NCBI RefSeq assembly: GCF_021735935.1
Contig: NZ_WMDZ01000001.1
Span: 1 to 64,000, forward strand
DNA length: 64,000 nucleotides
From: Sulfitobacter sp. M39
Lineage (GTDB): Bacteria; Pseudomonadota; Alphaproteobacteria; Rhodobacterales; Rhodobacteraceae
Direction of reading: 5' to 3'
Both the position numbers and the translations under genes were made by a program. Positions 16,752 through 24,692 of this stretch are shown piece by piece. Each line of letters begins with the position of its first letter. The first letter of the stretch is position 1. Under the pieces are notes generated by a model that saw only the letters and a program-made list of their open reading frames with translations, was not told where the DNA came from and searched no databases.

Positions 16752-18260
16752 ATGTTTGAGAATCTTTCCGAACGCCTCTCCGGCGTCTTTGACCGCCTCA
16801 CCAAACAGGGTGCCCTCTCGGAAGAGGATGTGAAAACCGCCCTGCGCGAAGTCCGCGTCGCCCTGCTCGAGGCGGACGTTTCCCTGCCCGTCGCACGTGA
16901 TTTCGTCAAAGCGGTTCAAGACAAGGCCACCGGTCAGGCCGTCACCAAATCGATCACCCCGGGCCAGCAGGTCGTCAAGATTGTCCACGACGCGCTGATC
17001 GACACGCTAAAAGGCGAAGGCGAACCCGGCGCGCTGAAAATCGACAGCCCCCCCGCCCCGATCCTGATGGTCGGTCTGCAAGGCTCCGGTAAAACCACGA
17101 CCACGGCCAAGCTCGCCAAACGTCTGAAAGACCGCGATGGCAAGCGCGTGCTGATGGCCTCGCTTGATGTGAACCGACCTGCGGCGATGGAACAGCTGGC
17201 GATTCTCGGCGTTCAGATCGGCGTCGATACACTGCCCATCGTCAAAGGCGAAAACCCGGTCCAGATCGCCAAACGCGCAAAGACGCAGGCATCGATGGGC
17301 GGCTACGACGTCTATATGCTCGACACCGCGGGCCGCCTGTCGATCGACGAAGAACTGATGAGCCAAGTCGAAGCGGTGCGCGATGTCGCCAACCCGCGTG
17401 AAACCCTGCTGGTCGTCGATGGTCTCACCGGCCAGGACGCCGTGCAAACCGCAGAAAACTTTAACGACCGCATTGGCATCTCCGGCGTCGTGCTGACCCG
17501 TATGGACGGCGACGGCCGCGGCGGTGCTGCGCTGTCGATGCGCGCCGTCACCGGCAAACCCATCAAATTCGTCGGCCTGGGCGAAAAGATGGACGCGCTG
17601 GAAACCTTCGAACCCGAACGCATCGCGGGCCGTATCCTTGGCATGGGCGATATCGTCGCCCTGGTCGAGAAAGCGCAAGAAACCATCGAGGCTGAACAAG
17701 CCGAAAAGATGATGAAGCGCATGGCCAAAGGTCAGTTCAACATGAACGACCTGAAAATGCAGCTTGAACAGATGCTCAAGATGGGCGGCATGCAAGGCAT
17801 GATGGGCATGATGCCCGGCATGGGCAAAATGGCGAAACAGGTCGAAGACGCGGGCTTTGATGACAAGATCCTCAAACGCCAGATCGCCCTGATCCAATCC
17901 ATGACCAAGAAAGAGCGCGCCAACCCCGCGCTGCTGCAAGCCAGCCGCAAAAAGCGCATCGCCAAAGGCGCGGGCATGGAAGTGTCCGAACTCAACAAGC
18001 TCATGAAAATGCACCGCCAGATGGGCGATATGATGAAAAAGATGGGCAAAATGGGCAAGGGCGGCATGCTCAAGCAAGCAATGAAAGGCATGATGGGCAA
18101 AGGCGGCATGCCCGGTGGCATGGACCCGTCCCAGATGGATCCCAAAGCGCTGGAAGCCGCGGCCAAACAGATGGGCGGCAAACTGCCTGGTGGTCTGGGC
18201 GGAATAGGCGGCGGTGCCGGCCTGCCCGGCGGCCTCTCCGGTTTCGGGAAAAAGAAATGA
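16752..18260 (+). CDS. ffh: Signal recognition particle GTPase Ffh
   Basis: This is the 502-residue SRP54 homologue. It has an N-domain starting MFENLSERLSGVFDRL, a G-domain with GLQGSGKT (108-115), LDTAGR and LTRMDGDGRGG, and a Met-rich M-domain (about 325-460) that binds SRP RNA and signal peptides. The C-terminus is a Gly/Met/Pro-rich tail. The ATG at 16752 gives the standard N-terminus; the upstream frame is not conserved. The partner SRP RNA gene lies in the same window at 48958. A 38-base dispersed repeat begins one base after the stop codon. Confidence 0.97.
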   Translation: MFENLSERLSGVFDRLTKQGALSEEDVKTALREVRVALLEADVSLPVARDFVKAVQDKATGQAVTKSITPGQQVVKIVHDALIDTLKGEGEPGALKIDSPPAPILMVGLQGSGKTTTTAKLAKRLKDRDGKRVLMASLDVNRPAAMEQLAILGVQIGVDTLPIVKGENPVQIAKRAKTQASMGGYDVYMLDTAGRLSIDEELMSQVEAVRDVANPRETLLVVDGLTGQDAVQTAENFNDRIGISGVVLTRMDGDGRGGAALSMRAVTGKPIKFVGLGEKMDALETFEPERIAGRILGMGDIVALVEKAQETIEAEQAEKMMKRMAKGQFNMNDLKMQLEQMLKMGGMQGMMGMMPGMGKMAKQVEDAGFDDKILKRQIALIQSMTKKERANPALLQASRKKRIAKGAGMEVSELNKLMKMHRQMGDMMKKMGKMGKGGMLKQAMKGMMGKGGMPGGMDPSQMDPKALEAAAKQMGGKLPGGLGGIGGGAGLPGGLSGFGKKK

Positions 18261-18261
18261 T

Positions 18262-18299
18262 CCGCGCTTCATTTTGCCAGATAAACTCCCGCCGGAGGC
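18262..18299 (+). repeat. 38-base dispersed repeat, copy 1
   Basis: This copy differs from the copy at 25947-25984 by a single base (G against A at position 19). Both begin at or one base after a stop codon of a plus-strand gene (here ffh). The 3' half contains CTCCCGCCGGAG, a small hairpin with a CTCC/GGAG stem. I recall closely related elements (GCCTCCGGCGGGAG on the other strand) scattered downstream of genes in many Rhodobacterales, which is unverified here. Confidence 0.75.
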
Positions 18300-18348
18300 A
18301 CCTGCTCGGGCAACGCGCCCTACCCTTCGCCGTGAAAGGAGCCGCCGC

Positions 18349-18645
18349 ATGACCGATTCCGTCACCCGCGCCGCCGAGGTTCTGAAAGAACACCGCGCCT
18401 CCATCGACCGTCTGGACGCGATCCTGGTCTATACCCTGGGCGAGCGGTTCAAACACACGCAGGCTGTGGGGAAACTCAAAGCCGAACACGACCTTCCCCC
18501 CTCTGATCCGGACCGCGAAGCGAACCAGATCAAGCGGCTCGAAGATTTGGCGAAAGAGGCTGACCTCGATCCCGAATTCGCCAAGAAGTTTCTGAACTTC
18601 ATCATCGCTGAAGTCATTCAGCACCACAAACAACACCAATCATAG
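18349..18645 (+). CDS. Chorismate mutase (AroQ type)
   Basis: The 98-residue all-helical protein contains RASIDRLDAILVYTLGERFKHTQAVGKLKAEHDLPPSDPDRE, which matches the AroQ fold with its Arg/Lys active-site residues. It should convert chorismate to prephenate for Phe and Tyr synthesis; the prephenate dehydratase in this window (46468) uses its product. The ATG at 18349 follows GAAAGGAGCC. It sits between ffh and rpsP and is probably read with both. The longer frame to 18214 overlaps ffh and the repeat and is rejected. Confidence 0.9.
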   Translation: MTDSVTRAAEVLKEHRASIDRLDAILVYTLGERFKHTQAVGKLKAEHDLPPSDPDREANQIKRLEDLAKEADLDPEFAKKFLNFIIAEVIQHHKQHQS

Positions 18646-18691
18646 GTCCGGGCGCGTCCCTGACCTCAGTCTCAACTAAAGGAAATTACCT

Positions 18692-19078
18692 ATGTCCATG
18701 AAAATTCGTCTCGCCCGTGGCGGTTCCAAAAAGCGCCCCTTCTACCGCATCGTTGCAGCGGACAGCCGCATGCCACGTGACGGCCGCTTCATTGAAAAGC
18801 TGGGCACCTACAACCCGCTGCTGGCGAAAGACAGCGAAGAGCGCGTGAAAATGGACGTCGAGCGCGTTCAATACTGGATCAGCCAGGGCGCGCAGCCAAC
18901 CGACCGTGTTGCACGCATGCTGGAAGCCGCTGGCGTGAAAGAGAAAACCGAGCGGAACAACCCCAAGAAGGGTACCCCCGGCAAGAAAGCGCAAGAGCGC
19001 GTTGAAGAGAAAGCAGCCAAGGCCGCCGCTGCTGCCGAAGCCGCTGCTGCACCTGCAGAAGACGCCGCCGAAGAATAA
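18692..19078 (+). CDS. rpsP: 30S ribosomal protein S16
   Basis: The 128-residue protein starts [26 protein letters not shown] and contains [13 protein letters not shown] and [16 protein letters not shown], the S16 signature. It is longer than the ~80-residue E. coli protein because of an Ala/Glu/Lys-rich tail (about 90-128), common in alphaproteobacteria. AAAGGAAA precedes the ATG. It opens the conserved rpsP-rimM-trmD-rplS cluster, here interrupted by a small gene and a purC-like gene. Confidence 0.97.
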   Translation: MSMKIRLARGGSKKRPFYRIVAADSRMPRDGRFIEKLGTYNPLLAKDSEERVKMDVERVQYWISQGAQPTDRVARMLEAAGVKEKTERNNPKKGTPGKKAQERVEEKAAKAAAAAEAAAAPAEDAAEE

Positions 19079-19259
19079 TCGGCACATCCCCCGGCGCGGT
19101 TCCTGCCGCGCCGGGGATTTCAGGTATATCCGACAGCCCGCATCTTTGCGCGTGCAGCCTGTCCGATGTACGTGGTACACGAAATGACACGTCCCGCCGC
19201 AGCGGCCCGCTCTCATCGGTCCTTTGCGCCCCGCCCCTGGACCAGATTGGAAGCTGACA

Positions 19260-19409
19260 ATGTTTCGTCTTTTGCGCCTTCTTCTCATCCTCGGCATCGG
19301 TGCCGCCATCGGCATCTGGTTCGAACGCACCCTGATGAAATCGGAATGCCGCGCGGGCGAGGGTCAGTGGACCGGTACAATTTGCTTAAACTCGGAGCTT
19401 TTGCAGTGA
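19260..19409 (+). CDS. 49-residue membrane-anchored protein upstream of rimM
   Basis: The product begins [20 protein letters not shown], a single N-terminal membrane helix, followed by a short periplasmic part with two Cys ([19 protein letters not shown]) that could pair. Its stop codon TGA overlaps the GTG start of rimM (GTGA), which argues that it is translated and coupled to rimM. No named family is recognised. GGAAGC lies seven bases before the ATG. The role is unknown; it is inserted in an otherwise textbook ribosome-maturation operon. Confidence 0.65.
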   Translation: MFRLLRLLLILGIGAAIGIWFERTLMKSECRAGEGQWTGTICLNSELLQ

Positions 19410-19927
19410 GCGATAAAATTTCGGTGGGCGCGATCTCAGGCGCATATGGTGTCCGTGGGGAACTGCGGATCAAAAGCTACTGCGCGGTGCCCGAAGATAT
19501 CGAAAGCTACAGCCCGCTCTCGAGCGAGGATGGCACGCGCAGTTTCAACCTCGCGCTGGTGCGTCCGGTCAAGAACGGCTTTGTCGCGCGCATCACCGAT
19601 GTCACCTCCAAGGAAGAAGCCGACGCCTTGCGCGGCACCGTGCTGTTTGCGCAGCGCGACCAGCTGCCGTCGCTGCCCGACGATGAATTCTACCACACCG
19701 ACCTTATCGGGCTAGAGGTCTATGACACCGGCGGCACGCTGATCGGCAAGGTCAAGACCGTGCAGAACCACGGCGCTGACGATCTTTTGGAAACGCAGCT
19801 TGCGGGCAGCGCGCAAACCGTGTTCCTGCCCTTTACCAAAGCGGCGGTGCCCACGGTCGATCTTGCCACGGGCCGGATCATCGCCGACCCGCCCGAGGGC
19901 ATCCTGCCCGATGCAAAAGACGTCTAA
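19406..19927 (+). CDS. rimM: Ribosome maturation factor RimM
   Basis: The 173-residue protein begins (V)[24 protein letters not shown], the RimM N-terminal domain that binds S19, and continues with a PRC-barrel domain ([19 protein letters not shown], about 90-170). It assists maturation of the 30S head. The start is a GTG that overlaps the stop of the 49-residue ORF, which also gives the usual N-terminus. It lies between rpsP and trmD, as in most bacteria. Confidence 0.95.
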   Translation: MSDKISVGAISGAYGVRGELRIKSYCAVPEDIESYSPLSSEDGTRSFNLALVRPVKNGFVARITDVTSKEEADALRGTVLFAQRDQLPSLPDDEFYHTDLIGLEVYDTGGTLIGKVKTVQNHGADDLLETQLAGSAQTVFLPFTKAAVPTVDLATGRIIADPPEGILPDAKDV

Positions 19928-19966
19928 GCCCGTACGAAAGGCCCGCATGACACAGGCCGCGATCAC

Positions 19967-20758
19967 ATGAGCACCCCTTCACGCTCCTACGGGCGGCAAT
20001 CTGTCCGTCCGACGTTCAAGCCGCGCGAGCTGATGCAGGACACGCCCGATTACGCCGGCGTCTGGCGGGCCGAGATTGTGACCCTCTTCCCCGAATTATT
20101 CCCCGGTGTGCTGGGGGCCAGCCTGACGGGCCGCGCCCTGCAAGAAGGCACGTGGCAGCTGCGCACCCATGATCTGCGCGGCTACGGCGTAGGCAAGCAC
20201 CGCAACGTAGATGACACCCCCGCGGGCGGCGGCGCAGGTATGGTCATGCGCGCCGATGTCGTCGGCCCCGCGATCGAAGATGCGATGGCCGGTGCCGCCG
20301 GACGCTGGCCGATCCTCTATATGTCTCCGCGCGGACGGCGGTTTGATCAGGCGATGGCGCAGGATCTGGCGACCTGCTCCGGCGTGACCATCCTGTGTGG
20401 CCGTTTCGAAGGCGTCGACGAGCGGGTGATCGACCATTACGGCATCACCGAAGTCTCCCTTGGTGATTTTGTCATGACCGGCGGAGAGTTGGCCGCGCAA
20501 GCCATGATCGACGCCACCGTGCGGCTCTTGCCCGGTGTCTTGGGCAACGCCGACAGCGTAGTCGAGGAAAGCCATTCCTCTGGCCTGCTGGAACATCCGC
20601 AATACACCCGCCCCGCCGAATGGAAAGACCGCCCCATTCCGCCGGTTCTCATGTCCGGCAACCATGGCGAAATTGCCAAATGGCGGCAGGCCCAGTCAGA
20701 AACCCTGACAGAACAACGACGCCCCGACATGTGGGCGAAATATACGTCCAAGAAGTGA
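19967..20758 (+). CDS. trmD: tRNA (guanine-N1)-methyltransferase TrmD
   Basis: The 263-residue SPOUT-class enzyme methylates G37 of tRNAs. Visible motifs are [88 protein letters not shown] and [13 protein letters not shown], all in the knotted SAM-binding core. There are about 30 residues ahead of the usual TrmD start ([20 protein letters not shown]), so either the protein has a basic N-terminal extension or translation starts at a later codon. It is followed after 19 bases by a purC-like gene. Confidence 0.95.
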   Translation: MSTPSRSYGRQSVRPTFKPRELMQDTPDYAGVWRAEIVTLFPELFPGVLGASLTGRALQEGTWQLRTHDLRGYGVGKHRNVDDTPAGGGAGMVMRADVVGPAIEDAMAGAAGRWPILYMSPRGRRFDQAMAQDLATCSGVTILCGRFEGVDERVIDHYGITEVSLGDFVMTGGELAAQAMIDATVRLLPGVLGNADSVVEESHSSGLLEHPQYTRPAEWKDRPIPPVLMSGNHGEIAKWRQAQSETLTEQRRPDMWAKYTSKK

Positions 20759-20777
20759 CCCCCACGGAAGGCAGACC

Positions 20778-21737
20778 ATGACAGACCTGACCCGCACCCT
20801 TGATCACGCCCGCATTGATGAGCTGCCGACCCCCTATTTCGGCAAGGTGCGTGACTGCTACGACCTGCCCGACGACCGGCGCATCCTGATTTCCTCTGAC
20901 CGTATTTCAGCCTTTGACCGTATCCTCACCTCCATCCCGTTCAAGGGTCAGGTATTGACCCAGACCGCGCGGTTCTGGTTCGACAACACCTCCGACATCT
21001 GCCCCAATCACGTGCTCGACTACCCCGACCCCAACGTGGTGATCGGCAAGCATCTGACCATCCTGCCCGTAGAAATCGTCGTGCGCGGCTATCTCGCCGG
21101 CTCCACAGGGACATCGGTGCTGACGCTATACAAGAAAGGTGAACGGGAGATGTACGGCCACCGCTTCCCCGATGGCCTGCGCGACAATCAGGCGCTGCCC
21201 GCGCCGATCATCACCCCCACCTCCAAGGAATTCGACGGCGGCCACGATGCCCCGCTTACCGCCCAAGAGATCGTGGACCAAGGGCTGCTGACCCAGGCGC
21301 AATGGGACCAGATCAGCGACATCGCCCTGAAGCTCTTTGCCCGCGGTCAGGAAATGGCGGCGAAAAACGGGCTGATCCTCGTGGACACAAAATATGAATT
21401 CGGCACCGATGCGCAGGGCAATATCCTGCTGGCCGATGAAATCCACACTCCCGACAGCTCGCGGTTCTGGCTCGCCGAAGGCTATGACGCCGCGCTGGAA
21501 AACGGCACACGCCCGCCGTCCTTCGACAAGGATGTGATCCGGTCTTGGGTCGATGCCCGCTGCGACCCCTATCACGATGACATCCCCGAAATTCCCGCTG
21601 ACCTGATCGCCGCCACCTCGCAAGTCTATATCGAGGCGTACGAGGCGATTACCGGCCAACGTTTCGTCCCCGATCTGGAGGGCGACACCGTGCTGGACCG
21701 CGTGCGGCACAATCTGCGCCCCTATTTCACCGGCTGA
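20778..21737 (+). CDS. purC: SAICAR synthetase family protein, long form
   Basis: The 319-residue protein matches phosphoribosylaminoimidazole-succinocarboxamide synthase: [61 protein letters not shown] and [14 protein letters not shown]. It ligates Asp to CAIR in purine synthesis. The length and the C-terminal extension resemble the eukaryote-like (yeast Ade1) form rather than the ~240-residue bacterial enzyme. Many Rhodobacterales also carry a short PurC elsewhere, so this may be a second isozyme. Its position between trmD and rplS is unusual. A hairpin with a T-tract follows at 21803. Confidence 0.9.
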   Translation: MTDLTRTLDHARIDELPTPYFGKVRDCYDLPDDRRILISSDRISAFDRILTSIPFKGQVLTQTARFWFDNTSDICPNHVLDYPDPNVVIGKHLTILPVEIVVRGYLAGSTGTSVLTLYKKGEREMYGHRFPDGLRDNQALPAPIITPTSKEFDGGHDAPLTAQEIVDQGLLTQAQWDQISDIALKLFARGQEMAAKNGLILVDTKYEFGTDAQGNILLADEIHTPDSSRFWLAEGYDAALENGTRPPSFDKDVIRSWVDARCDPYHDDIPEIPADLIAATSQVYIEAYEAITGQRFVPDLEGDTVLDRVRHNLRPYFTG

Positions 21738-21802
21738 AAACATGCGCGAGTACGGGTGATACGCTCTTGATCTGAAGGGGCATCCCGCCTATACGACGCG
21801 CA

Positions 21803-21838
21803 AGTCTGGAATCGCGCACGTGCGGCTCCAGTCTTTTC
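21803..21838 (+). terminator. Hairpin with T-tract ahead of rplS (terminator or attenuator)
   Basis: AGTCTGGA at 21803-21810 pairs with TCCAGTCT at 21827-21834 with a single T-T mismatch, the interior contains the palindrome CGCACGTGCG, and TTTT follows directly. It lies in the 235-base gap between the purC-like gene and rplS. It may end the upstream transcript or act as an attenuator of rplS. The same gap also holds a perfect GGCGGGCCCGCC palindrome (21890-21901) and a TCGTGG/CCACGA hairpin (21935-21951) just ahead of the rplS ribosome-binding site. Confidence 0.55.
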
Positions 21839-21972
21839 TGCATCCGCAGATGACAAGCAAAGTTGACCCTACCTTCGATGGGACGCCACGGCGGGCCCGC
21901 CAGACAGACCGAAGCTATTGGATCGCACAAAACTTCGTGGACTAACCACGAGCATTCATAGGAGACGATCAG

Positions 21973-22356
21973 ATGAACCTGATTGCACAGATCGAGGCGG
22001 AACAAATCGCCGAACTGGGGAAAGAAATCCCTGACTTCCGCGCCGGTGACACCATCCGCGTGGGCTTTAAAGTTACCGAAGGTACACGTACCCGTGTTCA
22101 GAACTACGAAGGCGTCTGCATTGCACGCAACAACGGCCACGGCATTGCCGGCTCGTTCACCGTGCGCAAGATTTCCTTTGGTGAAGGCGTAGAGCGCGTA
22201 TTCCCGCTGCACTCCACCAACATCGAAAGCATCACCGTTGTCCGTCGTGGCCGTGTGCGTCGTGCAAAACTGTACTACCTGCGCTCGCGTCGTGGTAAGT
22301 CGGCACGTATCGTTGAAAACGTACACTACAAGCCAAAATCTGGCGCGAACGCGTAA
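21973..22356 (+). CDS. rplS: 50S ribosomal protein L19
   Basis: The 127-residue protein has the L19 core: [56 protein letters not shown] and [23 protein letters not shown]. It sits at the 30S-50S interface. AGGAGA lies five bases before the ATG. The gene has a 235-base leader with several hairpins rather than following trmD directly, and is followed by rpmE after 11 bases. Confidence 0.97.
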   Translation: MNLIAQIEAEQIAELGKEIPDFRAGDTIRVGFKVTEGTRTRVQNYEGVCIARNNGHGIAGSFTVRKISFGEGVERVFPLHSTNIESITVVRRGRVRRAKLYYLRSRRGKSARIVENVHYKPKSGANA

Positions 22357-22367
22357 GGAGAGCTGTC

Positions 22368-22589
22368 ATGAAAGCCGATACACACCCCGAATACCACACG
22401 ATCAACGTCAAAATGACAGACGGCACCGTTGTGGAAATGAAATCGACCTACGGCAAAGAAGGCGACCAACTGGCGCTGGATATCGACCCCTCCGTGCACC
22501 CTGCATGGAACGGCGGCACATCCCGCTTGATGGATACCGGTGGCCGCGTGTCCAAGTTCAAAAACAAATACGCAGGTCTGGGCTTCTAA
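22368..22589 (+). CDS. rpmE: 50S ribosomal protein L31, zinc-free form
   Basis: The 73-residue protein starts [20 protein letters not shown] and includes [16 protein letters not shown] and [14 protein letters not shown], matching L31. It contains no Cys, so it belongs to the C-minus group that does not bind zinc. AAGGAGAG lies upstream. It ends the ribosomal operon, with a rho-independent terminator 24 bases after the stop. Confidence 0.95.
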   Translation: MKADTHPEYHTINVKMTDGTVVEMKSTYGKEGDQLALDIDPSVHPAWNGGTSRLMDTGGRVSKFKNKYAGLGF

Positions 22590-22612
22590 ACCCTTTCCAT
22601 TGCGGAATTCAG

Positions 22613-22644
22613 AAATGGCGTGCCCTCGCGGGTGCGCCATTTTT
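22613..22644 (+). terminator. Terminator after rpmE
   Basis: AAATGGCG-TG-CCC pairs with GGG-TG-CGCCATTT around the loop TCGC, and T residues follow. It ends the rplS-rpmE transcript. Confidence 0.85.
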
Positions 22645-22794
22645 CGTTTCGTGACTGTGGCTTAGCCCGAGGTGCGACATCGCGTCCTTGCCCAAGGGTC
22701 AGGTCACATTTTACGGAACAAAGCGGCGGCTGTTTAGGTTTTAGAAAGCAATGACGGCCCATAGTCTTCGCAGCCCTCCACGAAAGGTTCGCTG

Positions 22795-23112
22795 ATGCCC
22801 GCTTTCCCGCACTCCACCCCACCCCGACCGCCTCGCGGTGCCAACAGCAGCAAGGCCCCGCTCCCGCAGGCTGATCCCGCCCCCCTCCCGGCGGAGGATT
22901 TGACCGCCGCCCGCGATCTGGTCGCCCGTGGCAGCTATGCGCAGGCGCTGGTGCTTGCTGGCGCGCTGGAACGTCTGCACGGGCCCCATGATGCGCTGAC
23001 CCAGATCGCCGCTGATTGCCGCGCCCATCTGGATGTGACCCAGGATACTGCCGTCGCGATCGACACCGGCGGCATGGGCGCGCACACCCCGCCGCTGCGC
23101 CGATCGGGCTAG
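22795..23112 (+). CDS. Hypothetical protein, Pro-rich N-terminus, ahead of mipZ
   Basis: The predicted 105-residue protein starts with a Pro-rich disordered segment (about 1-35), then an Ala-rich helical part LTAARDLVARGSYAQALVLAGALERLHGPHDALTQIAADCRAHL that looks like a TPR-like helix pair. GAAAGG lies seven bases before the ATG, which supports translation. No family is recognised. It could alternatively be non-coding, since a long frame also exists on the other strand; codon bias fits the plus strand better. The next gene, mipZ, begins 155 bases later. Confidence 0.45.
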   Translation: MPAFPHSTPPRPPRGANSSKAPLPQADPAPLPAEDLTAARDLVARGSYAQALVLAGALERLHGPHDALTQIAADCRAHLDVTQDTAVAIDTGGMGAHTPPLRRSG

Positions 23113-23267
23113 CAGGCACTGCCCCTGCGCGGCGCGTTCCAGCGGGTGAATTTCGCAACAATAACCACAATCTAGAGCCACAAACGCTTTCAAAAGCGCC
23201 ATCGCTGCCATATGGTTTTTCCCAATGTGACCCCGATAAAAACGGGGAGTGAAAGGGACAAAAGGCA

Positions 23268-24077
23268 ATGGCGCATATCATCGTCGTCGGGAATGAAAAA
23301 GGCGGGGCGGGGAAATCCACCGTTTCGATGCATGTGGCGACAGCCCTTGCACGGATGGGGCATAAGACCAGCGTGCTGGATCTGGACCTGCGCCAGCGCA
23401 CCTTCGGGCGCTATGTCGACAACCGTAAATCCTTCCTCGCCAGTGCCGAGCTCGACCTCCCTTCGCCCGAGATGCACGAATTGCCCGAGATCGAGGCAAG
23501 CAGCCTGCAGCCCGGCGAAAATATCTACGACCATCGCCTCAGCGCCGCCGTGGCAGAGCTTGAACCGACGTCCGATTTTATCCTGATCGACTGCCCGGGC
23601 TCCCACACCCGTCTCAGCCAGGTGGCCCATTCGCTGGCCGACACGCTGATCACGCCGCTGAACGACAGCTTTATCGATTTCGATCTGCTGGCGCGCACCG
23701 ACGCTATGGGTGACAAGATCACCGGCCCCTCCGTCTATTCCGAAATGGTCTGGAACGCGCGGCAGTTGCGGGCACAGGCGGGCCTTGCCCCGATTGACTG
23801 GATCGTTGTGCGCAACCGCATGGGCGCGCAGCGCATGGTGAACAAGGACAAGATGGAACGCGCCATCGCCAACCTAAGCAAGCGCATCGGGTTCCGCATT
23901 GCCCCCGGCTTTAACGAACGCGTCATTTTCCGCGAACTTTTCCCCCGTGGCCTGACCCTGCTCGACCTCAAGGACATCGGCGTCAAGCAGCTGAACATCT
24001 CGAATGTCGCGGCACGGCAAGAGCTGCGCGACCTGATGAAAGCGCTAGACCTACCCGGCGTCGACATCAACTTTTGA
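23268..24077 (+). CDS. mipZ: Division-plane positioning ATPase MipZ
   Basis: This 269-residue ParA/MinD-superfamily ATPase has the deviant Walker A NEKGGAGKST (9-18), LDLDLRQRTFGRYVDNR, DFILIDCPGSHTRLS and long regions matching MipZ of Caulobacter rather than ParA. MipZ forms a bipolar gradient from ParB-bound origins and blocks FtsZ polymerisation near the poles, so that division occurs at mid-cell. It is usual in alphaproteobacteria that lack MinCDE. The gene is monocistronic here; no parAB or ftsZ lies in the window. Confidence 0.95.
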   Translation: MAHIIVVGNEKGGAGKSTVSMHVATALARMGHKTSVLDLDLRQRTFGRYVDNRKSFLASAELDLPSPEMHELPEIEASSLQPGENIYDHRLSAAVAELEPTSDFILIDCPGSHTRLSQVAHSLADTLITPLNDSFIDFDLLARTDAMGDKITGPSVYSEMVWNARQLRAQAGLAPIDWIVVRNRMGAQRMVNKDKMERAIANLSKRIGFRIAPGFNERVIFRELFPRGLTLLDLKDIGVKQLNISNVAARQELRDLMKALDLPGVDINF

Positions 24078-24146
24078 ACCCGCGCGCGGGGGCATGTGCC
24101 CCCAGTCGCCCTCCCCTTCGCCCTCTGGCTCCCCGACAGCCCGCTG

Positions 24147-24593
24147 TCAGCCCGCGCTGCCCTGTCCCGCCGCCAGCTTGACCAGCAACCGCTTCAGCGT
24201 CTCCCGCTCCGCCGCCGATAAATCCGCCGTTAGACGCGCGTCATAGGCCTTTGCCACTTCGTAAAGATGCTCATAGGCCGCGCGCCCCTGTGTCGTCAGG
24301 GACAGCATCTCGGTCCGGCGGTCGTGATCCCCGCGCAGCCGCGTCACAAAGCGTCGCTCTGTCAGTTTTTGCACCGCACGGCTGATCTTGGTCTTATGCA
24401 TATTCGCCCGCTGCCCGATATCGCTGGCCGTCATCTCGCCATAAAGCCCCAGATGAAACAGCACCCGCCACTCGGTCCGCAGCATCCCGTAGCGATCTTT
24501 ATAGGTGCGCTGAAACGCCAGACTGCTTACCTCAGCCGCCTGATTTAGAAGGTAGGGCAGGAAATGGGTCAATTCGAAATTCTGGTCTGGCAT
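24147..24593 (-). CDS. MarR-family transcriptional regulator
   Basis: The 148-residue winged-helix protein has the MarR core EMTASDIGQRANMHKTKISRAVQKLTERRFVTRLRGDHDRRTEMLSLTTQGRAAYE. It is divergent from fumarylacetoacetase with 99 bases between the start codons. By position it may control tyrosine/homogentisate breakdown, since related MarR proteins sit beside hmgA/fahA genes, but no operator could be assigned with confidence. Confidence 0.9.
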   Translation of the reverse strand: MPDQNFELTHFLPYLLNQAAEVSSLAFQRTYKDRYGMLRTEWRVLFHLGLYGEMTASDIGQRANMHKTKISRAVQKLTERRFVTRLRGDHDRRTEMLSLTTQGRAAYEHLYEVAKAYDARLTADLSAAERETLKRLLVKLAAGQGSAG

Positions 24594-24692
24594 CAGGGCA
24601 ATCGCTTGTTAGTTACACAAAGGACTATTACCAACGAAGCAGATTTTGCAAGGTAGCTTTCACGCGCCCGCAGCGACACGCAAGGAACACCG

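Noticed and set aside
17007..18404. A 465-codon minus-strand open frame antisense to ffh
   Set aside because: The His/Phe/Ala-rich product mirrors the Met-rich M-domain codons of Ffh and has no motif.
22741..23268. Minus-strand 175-codon frame opposite the hypothetical gene ahead of mipZ
   Set aside because: No ribosome-binding site or family pattern; the plus-strand frame has GAAAGG at the right distance and better codon bias, though both remain weak.
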